NCBI GenBank assembly: GCA_040387555.1
Contig: JAZKDO010000003.1
Location: 62,001 to 126,000 of the forward strand
DNA from: UBA4416 sp040387555
Lineage (GTDB): Bacteria > Bacteroidota > Bacteroidia > B-17B0 > Aurantibacillaceae
DNA: 64,000 bases
Direction of reading: 5' to 3'
A model generated the notes under the pieces. It was given only the letters and a program-made list of their open reading frames with translations, searched no databases and was not told the origin of the DNA. Position numbers and translations under genes: made by a program. Positions 35,701 through 43,851 of the stretch are shown in pieces (within the stretch, counting starts at the first letter, position 1; each line of letters begins with the position of its first letter).

Positions 35701-37227
35701 AATTCCTGGCACTGTATAAGTATGCGCAACGTTAGTATTTGAGGCCGAAGAATTCACAGGACTGCCATCCCCGAAGTTCCAGGTGTAATTTACAATTGGT
35801 GTTGTTGATTTGCTGCTGTCCGTAAAGTTTACAGTAAGTGGATTACATCCCTGAATAACATCTGTGTAAAAAAATGCAGTGGGGCGATGAAGCGTATCAA
35901 GAGTTTTCACAATACTATCTCTACAACCACCTGGGCTAATTGCAATAAGTGTTGCAGTTAAAGGTAAAGGTTGAAAAATGGTAAATGGATTTAAACTCCC
36001 CTGAGTAAACGTATGAGTAGGATTAGCCAGAGTGCTGGTTGCCGTACTTCCCATAAAAGACCATAAATAAGTACTGGCACCGCTTGAGGTATTTGTATAC
36101 GACACTGTTAACGGAGAACTACAACTGAATGGAGGGACAGATGTGAAGTTGGCAGTCGCTTTTTCTACAGTAACAGTATAGGTTTTTGTTGAGAAACAAG
36201 AGCCAAGAAATGTAGTAGCGGTTATAGTAAATGTTCCGGTTGTACTATATACATGGTTAAAAGTTGTGGGAGGAAAGACAGTTTGAACTGGCGTGCCGTC
36301 TCCAAAATTCCATTCTGTTTTAAATGACGCAGATGTATCTTTTACTGTAAAAGACTTGTTATAACAAACAAAATTTTTTACGAGTGCCTTTACTATTGGA
36401 TTCGACACATTCACAGTAACGGTTTGTGTTTCGCTGCAAGAGTTGTTATCCGTACAGGTTAAGGTAATAGGAAAGGAACCGGTTGTGGTAAATGTAACAG
36501 GCGGAGGATTGGCTAGCGTAGAAACTGTTCCATTTAAATTCCAACTGTAGGTTAGCGCTGTACTACCCGTAGTGCTATTGCTGGAAGAAGAGGAACCGCT
36601 AAATGTGGCGGTGAAAGGAGCAGCGCAGGCGTTGATGCTTGTAGGAGTATTTGTAATAACAACGGTTGGCTTATCGGAAACTTTTATAAGAGCTGTTTTT
36701 GTAATAGAACTATCACAACCGTGGCCGTCTTTATATATTAAGGTAACATTAAAAGTCCCGGGAATTGTAAAAGTGTAATTTGGGTTTTGTAAACTGCTAA
36801 CTCCGCCATCACCAAACGACCATTGCCACTGGGGTGTCAGCGTACCACCGGAATTAACAGATTGGTCAGTAAATATCACAGGCAAAGGAATGCAGCCTTT
36901 AGAAATATTTAGTGTAAAATTAGGAGTAGGTTTGCCGAATACTTTTATGCTAAGTGTTTGAGTAATTGGACTGCCGGAAACTACCGCTGAGTAGGTAGCA
37001 ACAAAATTTCCTGGACTACTATAAGTATGCGTAGGATTATTTATATTTGAAAAAGTGCCGTCACCAAAAGCCCATTGTATTGACCCGGCTCCTGTTAATC
37101 CTGTAAATTGGGCGCCTACTAATGGTGAGCAACCCACCGAAGGAGTTGCAGTAATTGTTTGACCATAACTTTTTAATGAAATGGTTAGCAAGAAGGTAAT
37201 ATAAATTATATACTTAACTTTATACAT
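32782..37227 (-). CDS. Giant PKD-repeat surface protein with T9SS type B (gliding-associated) C-terminal domain
   Basis: The 1481-residue protein has a signal peptide (about residues 1-22), a series of PKD-type Ig-like domains marked by ten F/Y-G-D-G motifs (first WAFGDG near residue 52, last WNFGDG near 1200), and a C-terminal domain (about 1390-1481) beginning PTAFTPNGDGVNDF and continuing FNRWGELIYET, which is the type B sorting signal found on SprB-like adhesins. Type B cargo needs a PorP/SprF-like partner, and one is encoded 3 kb away on the same strand with an OmpA-family protein. I infer a surface adhesin. The gene has an exact -7 box upstream and is divergent from the metalloprotease gene. 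Confidence 0.92.
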   Translation of the reverse strand: MYKVKYIIYITFLLTISLKSYGQTITATPSVGCSPLVGAQFTGLTGAGSIQWAFGDGTFSNINNPTHTYSSPGNFVATYSAVVSGSPITQTLSIKVFGKPTPNFTLNISKGCIPLPVIFTDQSVNSGGTLTPQWQWSFGDGGVSSLQNPNYTFTIPGTFNVTLIYKDGHGCDSSITKTALIKVSDKPTVVITNTPTSINACAAPFTATFSGSSSSSNSTTGSTALTYSWNLNGTVSTLANPPPVTFTTTGSFPITLTCTDNNSCSETQTVTVNVSNPIVKALVKNFVCYNKSFTVKDTSASFKTEWNFGDGTPVQTVFPPTTFNHVYSTTGTFTITATTFLGSCFSTKTYTVTVEKATANFTSVPPFSCSSPLTVSYTNTSSGASTYLWSFMGSTATSTLANPTHTFTQGSLNPFTIFQPLPLTATLIAISPGGCRDSIVKTLDTLHRPTAFFYTDVIQGCNPLTVNFTDSSKSTTPIVNYTWNFGDGSPVNSSASNTNVAHTYTVPGIYFATLVIQNTLGCKDTSFKWPIHVSTPPHTSFSFSPSVVCPYEPVSITNLTPLADSVNHWHLTSDATYFSHCISDANPSWQYTHTGNHPLTLTAYSFGCQHDTTLPTQVLVKGPIVSGRFFTRCDSVFRVKFELLLQDAAFAEISYGDGQRDTVLAAGPHTIFHSYAATGDYDAVIKGENSATGCLPSIDSLKVRVREIKSIITSQTVTCAGVPTNYSAVSSQDVDGVCGVGYIWFFGTQPPVITDNSSTSYALGAGTQSISLVVKDVNGCRDTSRTSIFVSSVTTNAALSNTIGCVPSFSLTAIQTSTSNATISGYSWNFGDGSATVNTPNASHTYTAATPPFTIYNISLTVTNIHGCSDTKSFPVRMNAPFSPTISASPSQLCAGNTATLSATASGVNTYTWNYGDGSSNQVTTNMSVTHSYTTGGNYNVTLISADGAGCKANSTPYVVQVQNYPTAIISYTNTSNPTKQNACAGTIVQFSDNSINPYTSSTNPINDWNFGDGSPIAPNNLTPGWAFTNTGTYTVTLINCTPFGCCDTTKKYVKVYSASADFSIDKLNICKGEAIEFTIKDSSKVLAWGWDFGDGTVYNSTSQSPISHVYNYNPPGGTTNASLTYYSADSVCKKSIPHPINIYEVVARFNRNNELPSSISLIDTAHCIGTTDLFSNVSLNSNTASWNFGDGSTSLVNNPSHLYGSAGTFTVSLSITDNVHNCKDTIKKVMQIFPVPTLTLSGKDTCQNKPTQLLANGGVTYTWTPAAELNNANITNPVATLSATTVFSVTANDAFGCVGTNTLLVTIQEPPTPISWDTSIVIGQTASLPGYVGAGFNYTWTPGDYLSCLTCPSPVASPTVEYIYSVTVKDSHSCFERINTYTVYIEGKSSVDVPTAFTPNGDGVNDFINVDGWGIKKLNYFRVFNRWGELIYETTDLQSGWDGIYKGVPQNMETYVYQTEVETYIDGDPIKKTGYFKLIR

Positions 37228-37254
37228 TACTGATTTTTATTACATTTACTTTAA

Positions 37255-37289
37255 CAAATATAATTTTATTTATCTTAAATCATTGTCAA
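37255..37289 (-). promoter_or_regulatory. Promoter of the PKD adhesin gene
   Basis: On the minus strand TATATTTG (37262-37255) is exact to the -7 consensus. TTGAC at 37289-37285 may be the -33 element, but its 24-base spacing is longer than usual. The leader would be about 20 bases. Confidence 0.5.
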
Positions 37290-38119
37290 TGCCTGTAAGA
37301 ATATTAATTATTATATCCTTTTTTCCTTTTGTTCTTAATTCTCAAATAAGACCAAAATGTGGTTTTAGAATGTCACCTGCTGAACTGCAAAACCATTATG
37401 CCAGAGTTCAGAGCATAACCAGCTTATTACCTCATGATACTTGCCTGAACAGGGAACTTTCATTGGTTTTTCATATTGTTTTGGACAGCATGGGACAACC
37501 AGGCGTATCGATTGCCGATATCGATGATTGCGTTATTAACTTAAACAAGGTATGGAAGCCTATTTGTATTTCATTTAAACGATGCAGTTTGAACTATGTG
37601 CCAAATTATAATTATAACGAATGGCATGATGTTTATGATGAGCCAACCTTTGCGGGAAATTATTATGTAGATAAAACGATTGACATTGTATTAGTTGAAA
37701 ATATTGTTTTGCCAGGAAATGCGGCTGGATATGCTGATCAGATGGGACATATTGTAATGAAGAAAAATTCTCTGGGTGGCGTTGTACCTATTCATGAAAT
37801 GGGTCATTTATTTGGCCTACCACATACCTTTGAAGGGCCGGCACCTAATGCACTGTCAACTGAATTAGTAAAACGCACGAATTGTTATACTGATGGTGAT
37901 GGATTTTGTGATACCGAAGCTGATCCGCATCCGACTGGGGAAGTATCGGGAGCTCATTGTAGTTTTCAGCCAGGACCTAAAGATGCCTCGAATGATTACT
38001 ACACTCCACCTCTTGATAATTATATGACTTATTTTAGTGGATGCGAATGTAGGTTTACCCAGGAGCAATATAATTTTATGGCACTTACTTTTATTTTAAG
38101 CGGCACACAGTTGCATTAA
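37289..38119 (+). CDS. Secreted zinc metalloprotease, M43 (pappalysin/cytophagalysin) family
   Basis: The 276-residue protein has a signal peptide (about residues 1-18) and the elongated zinc motif HEMGHLFGLPH, giving His169, Glu170, His173 and His179. A Met-turn is seen as NYMTYFSG near residue 247. Both are diagnostic of metzincins of family M43, which in this phylum are secreted proteases. Conserved Cys pairs (CGF, CLN, CSF, CECR) suggest disulfides. There is no T9SS sorting domain at the C-terminus, unlike many relatives, so it should remain periplasmic or leave by another route. I chose ATG 37289 over TTG 37283. It sits between the adhesin gene and its putative secretion partners. Confidence 0.9.
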   Translation: MPVRILIIISFFPFVLNSQIRPKCGFRMSPAELQNHYARVQSITSLLPHDTCLNRELSLVFHIVLDSMGQPGVSIADIDDCVINLNKVWKPICISFKRCSLNYVPNYNYNEWHDVYDEPTFAGNYYVDKTIDIVLVENIVLPGNAAGYADQMGHIVMKKNSLGGVVPIHEMGHLFGLPHTFEGPAPNALSTELVKRTNCYTDGDGFCDTEADPHPTGEVSGAHCSFQPGPKDASNDYYTPPLDNYMTYFSGCECRFTQEQYNFMALTFILSGTQLH

Positions 38120-38145
38120 CTATTTTTTGTTACAGTAAATTACTT

Positions 38146-40188
38146 CTATTCGTCTTCACCAAAGTTGGTGATAGTTCCAATGATTTTGAAATCAGTTCTT
38201 CGGTTCTTCGCCCTGCCTTCAGGGTTGTCAGAGCCGTTTTTGTTTTTGTTAGGTGCAATTGGCATTGATTCGCCATATCCTTTCGCATTTAATCTGTTTT
38301 TGTCAATACCTTTATTGATCAAATAATTCACAACACTTTCAGCGCGTTTTTGAGATAACTTTAGGTTATACTCTTCACTTCCTTTATCGTCCGTATGAGA
38401 AGCTATTTCTATAATAATGTCAGGATTCAGAGTCATAATTTTTAGCAAGGTAGTATCGAGCGCAAGCATTGAAGTTTTCATAATTTCAGACTTATCAAAC
38501 TCGTAGTTGATGTTTTCAAGTGTGATTGCTTTGTTCGATGCTTTGGATAGAGCATAATTATTTTCAAATGTTTTGTTAAGGCTCTCTGTTCGAGTATCAA
38601 TCGACGTCGACTCAGATGTATTCAAATAGCCTGGTTTCCTGGCCAGGACTTTATATTCATTACCGGCTTCAAGCGAAGTTTTATAATTTCCGTCTTTGTC
38701 AGTTAAAACAGTCTTCACTAAAACCTGTTCATTATTTTTTTTGTCTATCAGATAAATGTCTACTAACGCACTGTCCAGAACTTTTGTAGTATTACTTGAA
38801 ATATCTTTAACATTTCCCGCAACAAATAAGTGAATGTATGAGGTTTGTTTGTGACTATATATATCATCGCAACAGGTTGAGTTTTTCAAACTAACACCAC
38901 CTTTTCTATTGGACACTAAAAAACCTTCTTCCCTGTTTTTTGAAATGGTATAATAAATATCATCCGCGCCTGAATTGACTGGCTCGCCAAGATTTTCTGG
39001 ATTTGTCCATGCCTTGGTACTTCCTGTTACTTTAAATATATCCAAACCTCCAAGGCCGCCTAAACCTTCAGAACTAAAATAGAGTGAACGAGTTTCATTA
39101 TCAAAGAACGGAGTTAGCTCATCTTTAGAAGTATTTATTTTTACTCCTGCATTTTTCGGTGTTTTATAAATTTTCTTTTTCTTGTCATAAATAAAATACC
39201 AGATATCCATTCCACCTTTTCCTTTCGGCTTGTTACTCACAAAAAAGACCATTTCATTTCCTTTCGCTGGATCTATGGATACGGCAGGTTGTGTATTAGT
39301 GTAGTTTGGATTGTTAATAGTTTTATTTAGTTTCAAAGGTTCTGTCCATTCGCCATTTATTTTTTCTGTCATATAAATTGCGCACACGGTAACTCCTTTC
39401 CAATTAGGTTTGCATACTGTGTAATACATTTTGTTTCCGTCTGGTGTAAAACTTGCATTTCCAACATTTTCACCTGCCTTATTAAAGGTTCCAGACATAA
39501 ATTCATCTTCAAAAACCCAGGTGTTTTTTTGTTTCTTTGCAGTGTAGAATTTTCGAACAGGAATGTTAGCACTGTCTTCCCCTTCTGTCACATATTCTTT
39601 TTTATTAGTCCGTAAAGAAGCAAATAACAAAGTATTTTCATCTAACGACACAGGTGATAGTTCAACGTGAACTTTGTTAATTGATGTGTCAAGATGTTGA
39701 ATCACGAATTTTTGTGATTGATTGATGATGGTTTTAATAGAGTCACAAAAAACGATTTCACGTTTAGCCTGTTTTTTTAAAAGCGTTTCTTTTCCTTTAT
39801 ATTCTTTTGCAAATTTCGCATAGTGTTCTTTTGCTTTTTCGAATTTGCCGTTCGTTTTACACATATCGGCATAATAGTACAATGCAAGCGCATTTTTCTC
39901 AGGATTAGAAGTATAAGATTTTAGATAAAATTTTTCAGCCTTTTCGTAGTCTCTTATTTTCCTGTATGATTCAGCGATTTTATATTGAATTTTACTATCA
40001 CCTGGCACGTATCGGAGGTAAGCATTATAATAGTCAACCGATGAATTAAAATCGTTTTGTAAAACAGCATTGTTCCCAAGTTTTTTTAAATCCCTGGCAT
40101 TCATTTTACTTAATGTGATGCTATCTGTTTGGGAATACCCAACCACTGAACACATTATGGCGATTATAAATAGTTTAATACCTGTCAC
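38146..40188 (-). CDS. OmpA-family protein with TPR, PD40 propeller and carboxypeptidase-regulatory-like domains (PorE-like)
   Basis: The 680-residue protein has a signal peptide (about residues 1-19), TPR repeats (about 28-120), a WD40/PD40-type propeller (about 190-430), a carboxypeptidase-regulatory-like fold (about 450-530) and a C-terminal OmpA peptidoglycan-binding domain (about 560-670, with NYEFDKSEI, SHTDDKGS and the R-A-x-x-V-x-x-Y-L pattern). This order is the one known for PorE of the T9SS, and also for OmpA proteins encoded next to PorP/SprF paralogs. It begins with GTG at 40188, overlapping the end of the PorP/SprF-like gene by 14 bases, so the two are cotranslated and probably form one complex linking the secreton to peptidoglycan. 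It lacks the lipobox of P. gingivalis PorE. Confidence 0.87.
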   Translation of the reverse strand: MTGIKLFIIAIMCSVVGYSQTDSITLSKMNARDLKKLGNNAVLQNDFNSSVDYYNAYLRYVPGDSKIQYKIAESYRKIRDYEKAEKFYLKSYTSNPEKNALALYYYADMCKTNGKFEKAKEHYAKFAKEYKGKETLLKKQAKREIVFCDSIKTIINQSQKFVIQHLDTSINKVHVELSPVSLDENTLLFASLRTNKKEYVTEGEDSANIPVRKFYTAKKQKNTWVFEDEFMSGTFNKAGENVGNASFTPDGNKMYYTVCKPNWKGVTVCAIYMTEKINGEWTEPLKLNKTINNPNYTNTQPAVSIDPAKGNEMVFFVSNKPKGKGGMDIWYFIYDKKKKIYKTPKNAGVKINTSKDELTPFFDNETRSLYFSSEGLGGLGGLDIFKVTGSTKAWTNPENLGEPVNSGADDIYYTISKNREEGFLVSNRKGGVSLKNSTCCDDIYSHKQTSYIHLFVAGNVKDISSNTTKVLDSALVDIYLIDKKNNEQVLVKTVLTDKDGNYKTSLEAGNEYKVLARKPGYLNTSESTSIDTRTESLNKTFENNYALSKASNKAITLENINYEFDKSEIMKTSMLALDTTLLKIMTLNPDIIIEIASHTDDKGSEEYNLKLSQKRAESVVNYLINKGIDKNRLNAKGYGESMPIAPNKNKNGSDNPEGRAKNRRTDFKIIGTITNFGEDE

Positions 40189-41176
40189 AAGGAATTTGTT
40201 TTTTATGAATGCGGGAATTTTTTCCGGTGTAAATCAAAGCAATCTCGTAAGCGCCTTTTGCGCCTGTAGAAGTTTTTAGTGGAGATACGTTCACATCATA
40301 ACTAAAACCTATTGTATACTGGCTGTATTTTATTCCAAAATTAACGATAGCTGCATCTGAAATACGCTGAACGCCTTTACGCCACATAAATCCACCAAAT
40401 ATTTTGTTTTCAAAAAAACTCGTTTTACTGAGTGTGTATTCCAGGTTGCCTCCAAAGATCCAGTCGTTTGCTTTAGCGGTCACATTCACCACCATATTAG
40501 GTACAACAGCAATTTTTGCATTTACAAAATACCTTAACGACGCAACATAAATCTGTCTTATTGGTAATTTGTTTGGTTGAGAATAAAATGATTCGTTTGG
40601 TCGGTTAAGATGAAAGAACGATCCGCCCACCTCAGGTTCAAATTTTTTAAATCGCTTACTCACATTAAAACCGGCATTCGCATCAAAATAAACAAGACGT
40701 TGTTTGGTAAATGGCTCATTGTTTGGCAAAGAGTTGTCGAAATTACCACTCCCCCAGTTTAACTGATTGGGAAAAGTATGAGAATTAAAATCAATGGACT
40801 TTATCACTAAACCGGGTTGAAGGCCAAGGCTTAATTTAAAGCCTGCTATTTTTTTATGATAAGCTCCTGAAACAAATATTTTATTGATGCTTAGGTTCCC
40901 ACCGGATTTGTCATTTAAAAAAAATATTCCGCCAGCAACATTCTGATTGAAAGGATAAAAGTTCATATCCCCGCCAATTGAAAAGGTATTGTAAGCTTTT
41001 GAAATTTCTCTCCATTGACTCCGGTAATTTCCCATCAAACGCCAATCACCATTATAATTGCCGGTGTTGGCCGGATTCAAGGTTAAAGGCGAAAGGTTGT
41101 ACATGGAAAAATGAATATCCTGAGCCCGAAACATAAGCGCAAGAAGCATAAATCCTAAAATCAACCCTTTCTTCAT
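40175..41176 (-). CDS. PorP/SprF-family T9SS outer-membrane protein
   Basis: The 333-residue protein has a signal peptide (about residues 1-18) and the family hallmark near its start (DIHFSMYNLSPLTLNPA, about residues 20-36), then a beta-barrel-like sequence ending IALIYTGKNSRIHKKQ. PorP/SprF paralogs are needed to export or attach specific type B cargo at the outer membrane. Here the cargo is most likely the giant PKD protein at 32782-37227. It is the first gene of a two-gene operon with the OmpA-family protein, and has an exact TATATTTG box four bases before its ATG. Confidence 0.92.
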   Translation of the reverse strand: MKKGLILGFMLLALMFRAQDIHFSMYNLSPLTLNPANTGNYNGDWRLMGNYRSQWREISKAYNTFSIGGDMNFYPFNQNVAGGIFFLNDKSGGNLSINKIFVSGAYHKKIAGFKLSLGLQPGLVIKSIDFNSHTFPNQLNWGSGNFDNSLPNNEPFTKQRLVYFDANAGFNVSKRFKKFEPEVGGSFFHLNRPNESFYSQPNKLPIRQIYVASLRYFVNAKIAVVPNMVVNVTAKANDWIFGGNLEYTLSKTSFFENKIFGGFMWRKGVQRISDAAIVNFGIKYSQYTIGFSYDVNVSPLKTSTGAKGAYEIALIYTGKNSRIHKKQIPCDRY

Positions 41177-41180
41177 TAAA

Positions 41181-41188
41181 CAAATATA
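41181..41188 (-). promoter_or_regulatory. -7 promoter box of the PorP/SprF-OmpA operon
   Basis: The minus strand reads TATATTTG, exact to consensus, with only four bases between the box and the ATG at 41176. This predicts transcription starting at the start codon. No convincing -33 TTG was found. Confidence 0.45.
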
Positions 41189-41215
41189 ATTAAATATGCT
41201 TTGGATTTTCGAAAA

Positions 41216-42013
41216 TTAATAAGGACTTTGTTTTCGGATCAACTTGCCAAACAGTTTAGGTAAAAAACGTTTGATTTTGACAATTAACAATTCCTTCCCG
41301 CCAACAAATATCTCTTCTTTATTATCTAAAATTGCCTTAACAATTACCTTTGCGCAATCTTGTGCACTCATCGCTTTCTCGTGGCTCGGATCCATTTGAT
41401 TGTGCGACTTACCTTCGATGCTGGATGCATTCACTGACACATTGGTTTTTATTTTACCAGGACAAACCAATAGTACACTCAGACCATTTTTTTCATTTTC
41501 CAATCTTAAACTTTCAAAATAACCGTGCAAAGCATGCTTGGCTGCAGAATACGTAGATCGCAAATAAAAACCAAACTTACCAGCAATGCTACTGATGACT
41601 ACTATTTTACCGGAGCCTTTCTTTAGCATCAATGGCAGAACTGCTTTTGATAAATTGACTGCACTGAAATAATTGACCTCAAATAATTGGCGCTCGATTG
41701 CCGTAGAGGTTTCAATAACAGAAGATCGCTGACTCTGGCCTCCATTATTAATCAGTATATCAATCTTGCCAAACTTAGAAACGATTTGTTCAGCGTAATC
41801 TTTCGCTTTGGTGGTGTCAGATAAATCGAAAGGAATAATCAATGAATTTTGGGTTGTTAATTTTGCTTCTGAAGAGATGCGCTGCAATTCTGACTCACGG
41901 CGCGCTGATAAAATAATAATAGCATTTTCACGCGCACATTCATAAACCAAAGCTTCACCAATACCGGACGATGCGCCTGTGATCCAAATGACTTTATTTT
42001 TTAAGTCCTTCAT
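41216..42013 (-). CDS. Short-chain dehydrogenase/reductase
   Basis: The 265-residue protein is a classical SDR with the NAD(P)-binding motif TGASSGIGEAL (about residues 11-21), the NNGG motif (about 88-91; usually NNAG), and the catalytic Ser (SSIAGKFG), Tyr and Lys in YSAAKHALHG (about 155-164). Its substrate is unknown; relatives of this subgroup act on sphingoid or glycerol ketone intermediates, but I cannot claim that here. The start overlaps the stop of the upstream GT9 gene by one base (TAATG), so it is coupled to the glycosyltransferases. Confidence 0.87.
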   Translation of the reverse strand: MKDLKNKVIWITGASSGIGEALVYECARENAIIILSARRESELQRISSEAKLTTQNSLIIPFDLSDTTKAKDYAEQIVSKFGKIDILINNGGQSQRSSVIETSTAIERQLFEVNYFSAVNLSKAVLPLMLKKGSGKIVVISSIAGKFGFYLRSTYSAAKHALHGYFESLRLENEKNGLSVLLVCPGKIKTNVSVNASSIEGKSHNQMDPSHEKAMSAQDCAKVIVKAILDNKEEIFVGGKELLIVKIKRFLPKLFGKLIRKQSPY

Positions 42014-43014
42014 TATTTTTCAATTTGTTTAATGACCTCCAGTGATTGTATTTCCCGAATGCAATGACAATCCATAGATTTACGACAGTCACTGCAATTT
42101 TTATTGAGCACTAAATAAAAAGCATTCTTTCCAATAGGTTTCCATCTTCCGGGATGAATTGGCCTCATGGGTGCGAATAAACCAATTGCTTTTTTGCCTA
42201 ACGCAGAAGCAATGTGTAAAGGACCTGTGCTGGCAGCAATCAGAACATCACATTGGCTTATAAAAGCAATAAACTGCCGCAGAGATAATTTTCCTGTTAT
42301 ATCAATTACCTCAGGATGCTTTACAACCAGATCTTTAACTAGTTCTCCTTCTTGTGCGGTACCGCTAATAAATATCTGATATTGGTTTTTATTTAATTCA
42401 TTGATGAGTTTAGAAAAATTATCAAGTCCCCACTCGCGTGCACTTCCTTTTGATTTAGGGTGTAGAATAATCTGCTTTTTAGCAGGATCTATTAAATCTC
42501 CAAATGATTTTTCCAAGTCAGGAATTTTAGTAAAGCCATATGAGTTAGCTAGTTTATCAAGACTGAATTCCTGATGAATGTTCAATGGCGCTAAGAGTTT
42601 AGTATTCAATTGCGCTTCGTGCAGGTCGGAATTTTTACGTGATAATTTGATTTTTCGATTACAAGTGAACCAGTGCCATAAACGGTTTGTGGTTCCGATC
42701 CGATTTTCAATTCCTGCTTTTTTTGCCAGCAGCGCTATTTCTTTAACCGGAAAAACATGAAGGATATGCGTCGCTTGCAATTTTTTAAATGCTTCAATTT
42801 GCTCCTGCACATTTAGTTTTAGAATCTCATCATAACTCACAAATTCATCAACGTGTTCCGATAAACTAATCACGTCCTTCGTATAGTTTCTTCCTAAAAA
42901 AATGAGTTTGCTGTCGGGAATAAATTGTTTGATGATTCCAGCCATTGGCATAGTTAACACCACATCACCAATACTATCGGTGCGACTGATAATTATGACA
43001 GGATTATTTTGCAA
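42013..43014 (-). CDS. Glycosyltransferase family 9 (lipopolysaccharide heptosyltransferase-like)
   Basis: The 333-residue protein has the GT-B fold pattern of the ADP-heptose:LPS heptosyltransferase family: an N-terminal SIGDVVLTMPM (about residues 12-22) and a C-terminal ASTGPLHIASALGKKAIGLF (about 258-277) with the conserved His. A Cys cluster (CSDCRKSMDCHC, about 312-323) closes the protein and may bind a metal, as in some members. It likely adds a sugar to the LPS core. It overlaps the GT2 gene by 11 bases. Confidence 0.9.
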   Translation of the reverse strand: MQNNPVIIISRTDSIGDVVLTMPMAGIIKQFIPDSKLIFLGRNYTKDVISLSEHVDEFVSYDEILKLNVQEQIEAFKKLQATHILHVFPVKEIALLAKKAGIENRIGTTNRLWHWFTCNRKIKLSRKNSDLHEAQLNTKLLAPLNIHQEFSLDKLANSYGFTKIPDLEKSFGDLIDPAKKQIILHPKSKGSAREWGLDNFSKLINELNKNQYQIFISGTAQEGELVKDLVVKHPEVIDITGKLSLRQFIAFISQCDVLIAASTGPLHIASALGKKAIGLFAPMRPIHPGRWKPIGKNAFYLVLNKNCSDCRKSMDCHCIREIQSLEVIKQIEK

Positions 43015-43774
43015 GTTCTTTTTGTTTATAAAGATCCCTGATTTTTTTATATTTTAGATAAGTAGCATAGGCTGATATTTTAGAAATAGAATAACCGGCT
43101 TTGCCATCTAAAAAACCAAGGTGTAATAAATAATGATCAATAAATTTTGCTAAAGGATTCGCTATTAATTTAAAGAAAGGTGCTTTTTTTCGCGATTCTA
43201 CAAAGGCTTTAGAAGCAATATTCGTAAAGTATTCCACTTGTTTGTAATGATCCTCTTTTGTGTAATAACTGTAATGCAAGATATCACCCTTAATATGTTT
43301 TGTGTTTTTGTCTCCTTCTTTTAATTCGTATTTGTCGTGCGGATTGATTCCTGTCCATGATCCTTTGCGGCTATCCCACAAACGCATCTTTGTGTCGGGA
43401 TACCAGTTACAATGTTTTACCCAATGACCGCAATAATTAGTTAAACGATTCATATAATAGCCATCATGCGTCCAGTTGATCTTAACTTCGAGAATCGATT
43501 TTTTTAAAGCCTCATCAAGTGCTTCGTCTGCATCTAAAGATAAAATATGCGGATAAGTAGCGTAGGTGATGGCTCTGTTTTTTTGTTGAATGTGCCCATC
43601 AAAGGCATGCTGATAAAACTTTACACCATAAGAAGCACAAATTTCTGGCGTTCTATCCTTACTAAATGAATCGAGGACCACGATTTCATCGGCGATATCC
43701 TTAACGGATTCCAAACAACGTGAAATGTTGTTTTCTTCGTTGAAAGTAATTATAACAACTGATAAATGGTGCAT
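43004..43774 (-). CDS. Glycosyltransferase family 2 (WaaE/KdtX-like)
   Basis: The 256-residue protein starts with the GT-A strand SVVIITFNEENNISRCL and has the sugar-nucleotide motif SLDADEAL (DxD, about residues 80-87) and VVLDSFSKDRT. It matches the subgroup of beta-1,4-glucosyltransferases that modify the lipopolysaccharide core. It is the first gene of the three-gene minus-strand operon GT2-GT9-SDR, and shares a divergent promoter region with the TMTC-like gene. Confidence 0.9.
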   Translation of the reverse strand: MHHLSVVIITFNEENNISRCLESVKDIADEIVVLDSFSKDRTPEICASYGVKFYQHAFDGHIQQKNRAITYATYPHILSLDADEALDEALKKSILEVKINWTHDGYYMNRLTNYCGHWVKHCNWYPDTKMRLWDSRKGSWTGINPHDKYELKEGDKNTKHIKGDILHYSYYTKEDHYKQVEYFTNIASKAFVESRKKAPFFKLIANPLAKFIDHYLLHLGFLDGKAGYSISKISAYATYLKYKKIRDLYKQKELAK

Positions 43775-43779
43775 GACGT

Positions 43780-43824
43780 AAATTTAAGATTTGTATAGAA
43801 ACAAACGAAGTAAATCTTAAATTT
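43780..43824. promoter_or_regulatory. Divergent promoter region with a 13-bp perfect inverted repeat
   Basis: AAATTTAAGATTT (43780-43792) and AAATCTTAAATTT (43812-43824) are perfect inverted copies 19 bases apart. The right arm overlaps the plus-strand -7 box TAAATTTG (43818-43825), and the left arm overlaps the minus-strand near-match TAAATTTA (43786-43779). The symmetry may allow one regulator to control both the GT2 operon and the TMTC-like gene, or it may only reflect two similar promoters facing each other. Confidence 0.45.
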
Positions 43825-43851
43825 GTTTACTTGAAAACTACCACTAACCAT

